Source of the DNA: Chitinophagaceae bacterium
GTDB lineage: Bacteria > Bacteroidota > Bacteroidia > Chitinophagales > UBA10324
Reading direction: 5' to 3'
DNA length: 31,957 bases
Assembly: GCA_023251195.1 (NCBI GenBank)
Contig: JAHEZG010000005.1
Location: 1 to 31,957 of the forward strand
Shown here piece after piece: positions 25,955-31,957 of this stretch (position 1 is its first letter; each line of letters opens with the position of its first letter). Made by a program: the position numbers and the translations under genes. Under the pieces are notes generated by a model, which was not told where the DNA came from, did no database searches, and worked only from the letters and a program-made list of their open reading frames with translations.

Positions 25955-26824
25955 TTATTTAATGAGCTTGTCTCTGATAACTTTGAACATTGCAATAGTT
26001 TTGTCAATGGTATCAGGAGTATAATCGTCAATTGATTTTATTAAATCGTCGTACGATTTTTTCAGTTTCTCCAGACTCACCAATAAATCTTTTGAATCTT
26101 TATCAGTGTATTCTTTATACAGATTAATCAAGTGGTAGATGTATAATTTCTGATTATAAACTTTATCAAACAACTTTTGATTCTCTGCAGTTTTCGGAAC
26201 ATCACGAATTAAATTAAGGCTCAGATAATTTATTTCTATTAACGCACCGGCAAGCACATGACTGGCAGCAAGGTAGCGCTCGTTCTTTTTTAAATAATTA
26301 TCAGTTTCGGCAAACGCATGGTCAATCAGCGCAATAACAGAATCTTTGTTCGATGAATTCTGACTGAAACGATTGGCGAATAAATCGAATGCCTGATTGA
26401 TGTTTAATTCTTTCGCTATTTTTTTAGTGGCCGAATAGTAATTCAACAACTCCTGGTTCTGACCATAAAAATTAATGTACGATAAATCAATGCTGTAAAT
26501 ACCATAGTTTATTTCCTGCTTGAATGAAGAAATATAATTTCCAACATTACTGGCCGGATTCAGCAATTCAATTTTAAAAGGAGCTTTATAACTGTATATA
26601 TCATTTACAATTTCAAAGGGCGAAGGAAGATTTGCTTCAGTCATTGAAAATTTAAATTCGATGGCTTGTTTTTTATCGGCATTTAATGAATCAATGCGGT
26701 TTGAATCAGCCAGTGCCGAATCAATATTTACAGTTTTGTTTTCATTGCTGCTGTTATTGCATGAAGAAAACTGAAATAAAACAAGTGCAGACAAAAGGAT
26801 TGAATTGGAAACTGATTTCAGCAT
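25955..26824 (-). CDS. Helical lipoprotein, unknown function
   Basis: The 289-aa protein has a lipoprotein signal (LFQFSSC, lipidated C22) and a Ser/Asn-rich linker, then an almost entirely helical body rich in Lys, Asp and Tyr (about 50-289) with no family I recognise. It should sit in the periplasm or on the outer membrane. The ABCG-like gene begins 72 bp downstream on the same strand, so it may be an accessory lipoprotein of the transporter; that is inference from position. An exact -7 box lies 20 bases upstream of the start. Confidence 0.7.
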   Translation of the reverse strand: MLKSVSNSILLSALVLFQFSSCNNSSNENKTVNIDSALADSNRIDSLNADKKQAIEFKFSMTEANLPSPFEIVNDIYSYKAPFKIELLNPASNVGNYISSFKQEINYGIYSIDLSYINFYGQNQELLNYYSATKKIAKELNINQAFDLFANRFSQNSSNKDSVIALIDHAFAETDNYLKKNERYLAASHVLAGALIEINYLSLNLIRDVPKTAENQKLFDKVYNQKLYIYHLINLYKEYTDKDSKDLLVSLEKLKKSYDDLIKSIDDYTPDTIDKTIAMFKVIRDKLIK

Positions 26825-26844
26825 GATTTGTGGTTGAGTTTGGA

Positions 26845-26852
26845 CAAAAATA
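26845..26852 (-). promoter_or_regulatory. Bacteroidota-type -7 box (TATTTTTG)
   Basis: Read on the minus strand, this is an exact TAnnTTTG match 20 bases before the lipoprotein ATG. It probably drives the lipoprotein and ABC transporter genes. Confidence 0.45.
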
Positions 26853-27007
26853 GAAATGAAATGCAGATAAAGTAATTCAGTTTAAAATATTTAAATGCAG
26901 CACTTGCATGGTACAAACAGGAAACAAAAACGGAATAATATTTTAACTTTATTTTTTAAATCTGTTTTAAATATGAGCAGGCTGATTATTTTAGCAACGG
27001 TTAAAAT

Positions 27008-27601
27008 ATGCAATTCGAACAAGCCAGTAATTACATACAGGAAGTTTTAAAGACTCAACTTTCGCCACTGTTATATTATCATAGTTATGCTCACACAATG
27101 GGGGTTTTAAAAGCTGCTGTTGAAATTGCTAAAGATGAAAATATACAGAGTGAAGAAGATTTGATGTTGCTTAAAACAGCGGCATTGTATCACGACTGTG
27201 GTTTCCTGAATGTCTATGAAAAAGATACAGAAGAAGAAGCATGCGTGATTGCACGGGAAGTTTTGCCAAAATTTGAGTACAGCGGTTTGCAAATTGAAAC
27301 CATTTGCAAACTGATTATGAAAACCAAAATGCCGCAGCAACCTGAAACGCATTTAGAGAAAATATTATGTGATGCCGATTTGAATTATTTAGGTCACGAT
27401 AATTTTATAGTAATCGGAAATAAATTATTGCAGGAACTAAATGCAATGGGAAAAACGATAGATGAAAAGGAATGGAATAAAATGCAGATTGAGTTTTTAC
27501 AATCACATCATTACTGGACAGCCACTGCAATTGCTAACAGAGAAAATAAAAAAGCCGAACACCTGCAACGGCTGAAAGAATTGGTGCTGATAAATAAGTA
27601 A
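27008..27601 (+). CDS. HD-domain metal-dependent phosphohydrolase
   Basis: The 197-aa protein has the HD-domain metal ligands: H29 (YHSYAHTMGV), H62-D63 (ALYHDCGF) and D122 (ILCDADLNYLG). Helices fill the spaces between them. It has no RelA/SpoT-type or sensor domain and no signal peptide. HD proteins of this size hydrolyse phosphoesters, often nucleotides; a cyclic-nucleotide substrate would be attractive given the cyclase nearby, but nothing in the sequence shows it. Confidence 0.85.
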   Translation: MQFEQASNYIQEVLKTQLSPLLYYHSYAHTMGVLKAAVEIAKDENIQSEEDLMLLKTAALYHDCGFLNVYEKDTEEEACVIAREVLPKFEYSGLQIETICKLIMKTKMPQQPETHLEKILCDADLNYLGHDNFIVIGNKLLQELNAMGKTIDEKEWNKMQIEFLQSHHYWTATAIANRENKKAEHLQRLKELVLINK

Positions 27602-27611
27602 TTCACAACTG

Positions 27612-27647
27612 TCCCGATGTTATTGTCGGGAGTGTTTTCACCAACAC
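27612..27647 (+). terminator. Hairpin terminator after the HD gene
   Basis: TCCCGA (27612-27617) pairs with TCGGGA (27626-27631), followed by a second hairpin GTGTTTTCACCAACAC (27632-27647) and then GGTTTT. It begins 10 bases after the stop codon. The second hairpin recurs near 29992. Confidence 0.55.
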
Positions 27648-27707
27648 AGGTTTTATTATGCAACAATATTTTCACTATTATCTGTTCACTATTCACTATT
27701 CACTTTT

Positions 27708-29948
27708 TTATTCCTTCACCACCTTCCCAACACGCCATCCATTAGTTGTTTGAACATGCAACAGATAAATACCTTGCGGCAAATTATTTATATCAATTGT
27801 AACGGAAGGTCTTTGAACTTTATACTTTAAACTTTGAACTACCTCTCCCAGCAAATTAGAAATAACTATCTCTTGTATGTCATGCTGAGCCTGTCGAAGC
27901 ATAACAGTTACAGTTTCATTTGCAGGATTAGGATAAATCTGTAATTTGTAATCAGCATTCTGTAATCCGGAAACTCCAACATCAAAACCAATTGTTACAG
28001 TATCATTAACCATGCACCCGTTGCTGTCAGTTATAACAACGGTATAAGTTCCTGGCAATTGATTGTCGATGGTAGAAGTTGTTGCTCCGTTGCTCCATAA
28101 AACAGTAAGTGTCCCAACTCCTCCACTTGCATTTATTGTTGCGCTTCCATTACTGCATGTTGAACAACTCGCATTTGTGCTTGTATCGATTATTACAATT
28201 GGATCAGGTTCTGTAATTGTTATTGTATCAAATGCAGCAACTCCATTGCTGTCTGTTACAGTTACATAATATGTATTTGCACAAAGACCATTTTCACTTT
28301 GCGTGGTGGATCCATTGCTCCATTGATAAATAAAAGGAGCAACTCCATTGCTTACAGCATTCGCACTTCCGGTACATTCGCTAAAACAATTCACATCAGT
28401 TGTTTGTGTTTGAATGGAGTTTATATAATTCACTAAAAAAGTATCTGTTATTGTACACCCCATGCTATCTGTAACTGTGACGACATAATTTCCGAATGAC
28501 AGATTGCTGATTGTGTTAATTGTATCTCCATTGCTCCATAATAAATCTATTGCGCCAATACCCCCACTTATTCCAAGATTTATATAACCATCAACGCAAA
28601 TAAAACAGCTTGCATCTGAAATTGAGTCAATAAAAGTCAGATCAGAATTGGAACCAACTTCAATACTTCCAAAACTAAGACTCCCTGTTGAATCAGTTAT
28701 TGTTACAGAATAAACTCCGGCACAAAGACCCGTTATAGTTTGCGTAGTTGCTCCATTGCTCCATAAAAAAACATTGGGTAATACTCCAACACTTGTAACT
28801 GTTGCAGTTCCATCACAAGTATTATTGCAAGTCTCTACTTGAGTTTGAAATTGCAAAATTGACATTCGAGCAACATAATTAAAGGCAATACCTGAAGTAC
28901 CTCCAGTACCACCACAGCCAACATATAGCTCACCGTTAAATATAGCAAAATCACCAATACCTCCAATAAATTCATTTCCAAAAAATTCCCAAATTGAATC
29001 TTTGAAATAGGCAATTGTTCTATAATATGTAGTATCAAAATTTAAACTACCGTTTCTCCAAAGGTTCTGATTATAAAAACCAATGCACCCCGGAGCCCCA
29101 TTAAGAGTATTTCCAAGGTGACTCCAAATTGTTCCATTCCATTTCGCAAAATAATGAGCTGTATCATTTCCAGCGTTACTGAACATACCTCCTGCATATA
29201 AATTGGCTCCATCGGTACCAAGTGAAAATACCTCGTCGTTATATGGATCAGTCCCATATAAACCCGAATAAAACTGTTCCCAATTGGTACCATCCCACAT
29301 CGCAATATTTTTTGCAGGAATATTTCCTGCCTCCCAGAATAAACCTGCCGCAACTAATTTCCCTTGATAACCAATAATAGCCTGTACAGATGATGAACAT
29401 AGACATCCACCAACTCCTGATTTTAATGAGTCCCATGCTGTACCTGTCCATCTGGCAATTCCATTCATGGGCTTAAAGCCTTGATAAGTAAAATTTCCTC
29501 CTGCATATAATTCTCCATTCACAACTGAAAGAACATATACCCCACCATTAAAAGAAGGAAGGGATGACCATGTAGTTCCATTCCACTTCCAAACTTTATT
29601 TTGACTTATTCCTCCAACATATACATCATTATTATAGACAGTAAGTGCATTTACTACAAAGTTTACACCTGTACCCAGTGCAAACCAATTAACTCCATCC
29701 CATTTGGCTATATTTTTAACTACAATTCCTCCAGCATGAATAAAAGAACCTCCTGCGTATAAAACATGATTTATAGTATCAGAATAAAATCTCCGAATAC
29801 CAATGCTTGAAAGTTGAAATTGATTGGTCATTCCCGTTCCAACTGTTTTCCATTCCTGAGCATTTATTGAGCAAGAGAAAAAAAACAAAACAAGTGACAG
29901 TTTAATTGTTTTCATTAACAATAAGTTTCGCAGTTGTTTGTGTTTCAT
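27708..29948 (-). CDS. Secreted propeller plus SprB-repeat protein with T9SS sorting domain
   Basis: I place the start at 29948 (MKHKQLRNLLLMKTIKL) or 29915 (MKTIKLSLVLFFFSCSINAQ). The open frame extends to 30146, but that part is repeat DNA and lies upstream of a good -7 box. The N-terminal half has propeller-like repeats of the form WDGTNWEQ..VYVGG. Four SprB-type repeats of about 70 residues follow (LWSNGATTQTITGLCAGVYS and variants), then a T9SS tail (LQIYPNPANETVTVML to NNLPQGIYLLHVQTTNG). SprB repeats occur in the gliding adhesin SprB and many surface proteins, so a cell-surface adhesin-like role is plausible. The tail contains two stretches of interspersed repeat DNA in frame. Confidence 0.87.
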   Translation of the reverse strand: MKHKQLRNLLLMKTIKLSLVLFFFSCSINAQEWKTVGTGMTNQFQLSSIGIRRFYSDTINHVLYAGGSFIHAGGIVVKNIAKWDGVNWFALGTGVNFVVNALTVYNNDVYVGGISQNKVWKWNGTTWSSLPSFNGGVYVLSVVNGELYAGGNFTYQGFKPMNGIARWTGTAWDSLKSGVGGCLCSSSVQAIIGYQGKLVAAGLFWEAGNIPAKNIAMWDGTNWEQFYSGLYGTDPYNDEVFSLGTDGANLYAGGMFSNAGNDTAHYFAKWNGTIWSHLGNTLNGAPGCIGFYNQNLWRNGSLNFDTTYYRTIAYFKDSIWEFFGNEFIGGIGDFAIFNGELYVGCGGTGGTSGIAFNYVARMSILQFQTQVETCNNTCDGTATVTSVGVLPNVFLWSNGATTQTITGLCAGVYSVTITDSTGSLSFGSIEVGSNSDLTFIDSISDASCFICVDGYINLGISGGIGAIDLLWSNGDTINTISNLSFGNYVVTVTDSMGCTITDTFLVNYINSIQTQTTDVNCFSECTGSANAVSNGVAPFIYQWSNGSTTQSENGLCANTYYVTVTDSNGVAAFDTITITEPDPIVIIDTSTNASCSTCSNGSATINASGGVGTLTVLWSNGATTSTIDNQLPGTYTVVITDSNGCMVNDTVTIGFDVGVSGLQNADYKLQIYPNPANETVTVMLRQAQHDIQEIVISNLLGEVVQSLKYKVQRPSVTIDINNLPQGIYLLHVQTTNGWRVGKVVKE
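27811..27840. repeat. AAAGTTTAAAGTATAAAG-type repeat within the coding sequence
   Basis: CTTTGAACTTTATACTTTAA followed by ACTTTGAACT. It encodes LKYKVQR in the T9SS tail, between two conserved strands of the sorting domain. Confidence 0.5.
27879..27902. repeat. CATGCTGAGCCTGTCGAAGC repeat within the coding sequence
   Basis: It encodes MLRQAQHD in the T9SS tail. From memory this word is a widespread interspersed repeat in several bacterial genomes; a genome search is needed to confirm it here. Confidence 0.5.
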
Positions 29949-29963
29949 ATTTTCATCACTCAA

Positions 29964-29971
29964 CAAATATA
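29964..29971 (-). promoter_or_regulatory. Bacteroidota-type -7 box (TATATTTG)
   Basis: This is an exact TAnnTTTG match on the minus strand, 15 bases upstream of the ATG at 29948. It argues against the far-upstream start at 30146. Confidence 0.45.
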
Positions 29972-29984
29972 ACCCGCTCCACCC

Positions 29985-30120
29985 GTGTATGGTGTTTTCA
30001 CTAACACGAGTTTTTGTGCTGCCGAAAATTTTATTTCCCAGTTCAGCTCGGTCTGTGACAGAGCTGCAATAAATGAGTTCCATTTGCAATGGAACAATTC
30101 CGCCAAAGCGAAAAAAAGGT
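29985..30120. repeat. Intergenic element with three hairpins
   Basis: It contains GTGTTTTCACTAACAC (29992-30007, also found as GTGTTTTCACCAACAC at 27632), CAGCTC...GAGCTG (30044-30066) and a perfect GTTCCATT-TGC-AATGGAAC hairpin (30077-30095). It fills the gap between the SprB-repeat gene and the cyclase gene. The dense palindromes look like a REP- or MITE-type element. Confidence 0.5.
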
Positions 30121-30209
30121 TTAAGCCTTGTTGTAAATTTCATCACTCATTTTTTTTAATCAACGAGTTTCATTGCCTGCAACTCCTTATTTATATTATA
30201 GAACTATAA

Positions 30210-31957
30210 TCAGCCTTCAACAAAGTACATATCTATTTGTCCTTTGTTTTTTGCTTCAATCTTTCCGCGATGTGTGCAGGTGAATTTATCTTTCACTAAT
30301 TCATAAGTGGTTCCTGAAATATTTACTTTTTCAATTTGTCCGCTGCTTTCCATTCGCGATGCGGTGTTTACCGTATCGCCCCATATATCGTAAGCGAATT
30401 TTTTTATTCCTACAATACCCGCAACCACCGGACCTGTATGTATGCCTAATCGCAAATCGAAATAGGGCTCAGCGTTTTTTATTCGTTCCTGTTTGTGAAA
30501 TAAAATAAACTGCTGCATTTCCAAACCGGCGCGTACCACATCTTCGGCATGTGTTGCATTCGGCACGGGCAATCCGCCAACACACATGTAACTGTCGCCT
30601 ATGGTTTTTATTTTTTCAATGCCGTAACGCGTTACTATCCGGTCGAATTCGCTGTAACAATAATTTATTTCGGCAACCAATTCATCAGGAGTCAGGATTT
30701 CGCTGGCCTGCGTAAAATTTTTAAAATCAGTAAACATCACTGTTACCGAATCAAAACTTTTTGCTTTGGCTGTTCCTGTGGCTTTTAATTCTTCTGCTGT
30801 TTCTTCAGGCAAAATATTCAAGAGCAATTCATCACTGCGTTTTTTACCCGATTTTATTTTATTCCGCTGACGAAAAAATATTCCGGCAAAAATCAGCACC
30901 ACTGCAAATCCGCCAATGAAACTGTTGCGCACAATTTTTTGTCGCCTGATTTCCTGCTCCTGAATTTTTTTATCCTTGGTGAGTAAATTAATTTCAGATT
31001 GTTTTTTATGAATGTCGAAATCAAACTGAAGTGAACCGAGTTTTTTATCAGTATCAATATTATAAAGCGTGTCCTTGGTGCTGGTCAGTAACAATTGATA
31101 AGTGAATGCGTTTTTATAATCGTTCAATTTATAGTAAGCATTGGCAAGGCCTTCATAAATCATTTTTAATTCATAACTGGCCGAACTGATTTCAAGCGAA
31201 ATGACTTCGGCATTTTTATAATTCGTAACCGACTCTTTGTAATTTCCTTCTTCCTGTTGCGCTTTTGCCAAACCCATTAACGATTGAGTCATGTATAATT
31301 TCGAATCATTTTTTTGCGCAATGGCAAATGCATCACTGTGATATTTTTCGGCGGTTTTATATTCTTTCCGGTTTAAATAAACTTTACCAATGTCATTCAA
31401 TGCATATGGATATGATTCGGAGCCTTCGTAAGCTTTCAGTGCCTGTTCGAAATAAAAAAGTGCAGAATCGTTATTCTGTTTTGTTAAATAAATTTCACCG
31501 ATGCCTACTGTAACGGTTCCAAGAATATCAGCATCATTTAACTGCTTGCTGAATGGAAGTGCTTTGTAATAATAAATGAGTGCTTTATCAAGTGTTTGTT
31601 TTTTGTTTTGATAGACATTGCCAATATTAATGAGTGCGGTAGTAATTCGTAAGTTGTTTTTAATTTCTTCTGCCAGAAAAAGTGATTGTAAATAATATTC
31701 AAGTGCTTTTACATCTTCACTTTTATCAAAATAAACCGAACCAATGTTATTGGCAATATTCGATTCACCGGTTTTATCGCCGATGGAATGAAAAACCTGC
31801 AGCGACTGATCAAAATAATTCAAGGTCTCCACAAAATCTTCAACCTGATAATAATAGAAGCCTATGAATTTGAAAGCATATGCTTTTCCTTTTTTAAAAT
31901 CCAGTTTATCAGCAAGTGCTACCGCTTTTAAACCTGTTTCAAGTGCTTCTTTTTTAT
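30210..31957 (-). CDS. TPR-transmembrane class III adenylate cyclase (5' end outside window)
   Basis: The frame stays open to the right edge, and the codons beyond the GTG at 31832 continue the same TPR pattern (DKLDFKKGKAYAFKFIGFYY), so the gene is cut by the window. In order it has at least six TPR units, a coiled coil, one membrane helix (FIGGFAVVLIFAGIFF) and a cytoplasmic class III cyclase domain. The metal aspartates are in MFTDFKNF and IGDSYM. The purine-selecting pair is Lys (EKIKTIGDSYM) and Asp (AYDIWGDTVNTASRM), which points to ATP and hence cAMP. The Asn and Arg of TVNTASRM are also present. This layout is common in Bacteroidota, where the TPR part probably acts as a periplasmic sensor. 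Confidence 0.9.
   Translation of the reverse strand, partial: KKEALETGLKAVALADKLDFKKGKAYAFKFIGFYYYQVEDFVETLNYFDQSLQVFHSIGDKTGESNIANNIGSVYFDKSEDVKALEYYLQSLFLAEEIKNNLRITTALINIGNVYQNKKQTLDKALIYYYKALPFSKQLNDADILGTVTVGIGEIYLTKQNNDSALFYFEQALKAYEGSESYPYALNDIGKVYLNRKEYKTAEKYHSDAFAIAQKNDSKLYMTQSLMGLAKAQQEEGNYKESVTNYKNAEVISLEISSASYELKMIYEGLANAYYKLNDYKNAFTYQLLLTSTKDTLYNIDTDKKLGSLQFDFDIHKKQSEINLLTKDKKIQEQEIRRQKIVRNSFIGGFAVVLIFAGIFFRQRNKIKSGKKRSDELLLNILPEETAEELKATGTAKAKSFDSVTVMFTDFKNFTQASEILTPDELVAEINYCYSEFDRIVTRYGIEKIKTIGDSYMCVGGLPVPNATHAEDVVRAGLEMQQFILFHKQERIKNAEPYFDLRLGIHTGPVVAGIVGIKKFAYDIWGDTVNTASRMESSGQIEKVNISGTTYELVKDKFTCTHRGKIEAKNKGQIDMYFVEG

Noticed and set aside
29949..30146. N-terminal extension of the SprB-repeat protein to 30146
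   Set aside because: The added 66 residues are palindromic repeat DNA lying upstream of an exact -7 box; signal-peptide starts at 29948 or 29915 fit better.

Overview
The window looks like a low-GC chromosome fragment from a member of the Bacteroidota, most likely an uncultured environmental lineage. Three large secreted proteins end in type IX secretion (T9SS) sorting domains. Several families here are common in this phylum: DUF3078, DUF6624, TerB-ABCG transporters, SprB repeats, and SiaB/SiaC with a SpoIIE phosphatase. Start codons lack Shine-Dalgarno sites, and several genes carry a TAnnTTTG -7 box. I see no rRNA, tRNA, CRISPR array, phage or transposase gene.

Layout. 1-2.7 kb: a repeat, then a Rieske mononuclear-iron oxygenase followed by an APC-type permease. 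2.9-6.1 kb: a small lipoprotein facing a run of minus-strand genes (DUF6624, 3-mercaptopyruvate sulfurtransferase, a small membrane protein, an unknown protein), with degenerate copies of one inverted-repeat element in the gaps. 6.2-8.3 kb: a 682-aa pentapeptide-repeat protein. 8.4-10.9 kb: minus-strand small genes (cupin, Crp/Fnr regulator, TfoX-N, VOC, DUF1801). 11-12.9 kb: a seven-repeat T9SS propeller protein. 13-15 kb: two convergent exported proteins sharing a bidirectional terminator. 15.2-17 kb: a GH3-type enzyme and a DUF2007 protein. 17.1-19.6 kb: a T9SS protein containing a lysyl oxidase domain with all recognisable cofactor residues. 19.7-20.5 kb: a TonB-C domain protein.

20.5-26.8 kb is a signalling and transport block. 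A cyclic-nucleotide-binding SpoIIE/PP2C phosphatase diverges from a SiaB-type kinase and a SiaC-type phosphoprotein. These meet, tail to tail, an ABCG-like transporter with TerB-like and FHA-like N-terminal regions, preceded on its own strand by a helical lipoprotein. 27-32 kb: an HD-domain hydrolase, a T9SS propeller/SprB-repeat protein with repeat DNA inside its coding sequence, and a TPR-transmembrane class III cyclase running off the right edge.

How the genes may work together is inference. The cyclase could make cAMP, and two proteins here (the phosphatase and the Crp-like regulator) have cNMP-binding folds. The phosphatase/kinase/SiaC trio resembles the Sia switch, but no diguanylate cyclase target is present. 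The most distinctive items are the lysyl oxidase, the Sia/ABC block, the gap-filling repeat with promoter-like edges, and a strongly enriched octamer, TGTTACAG.
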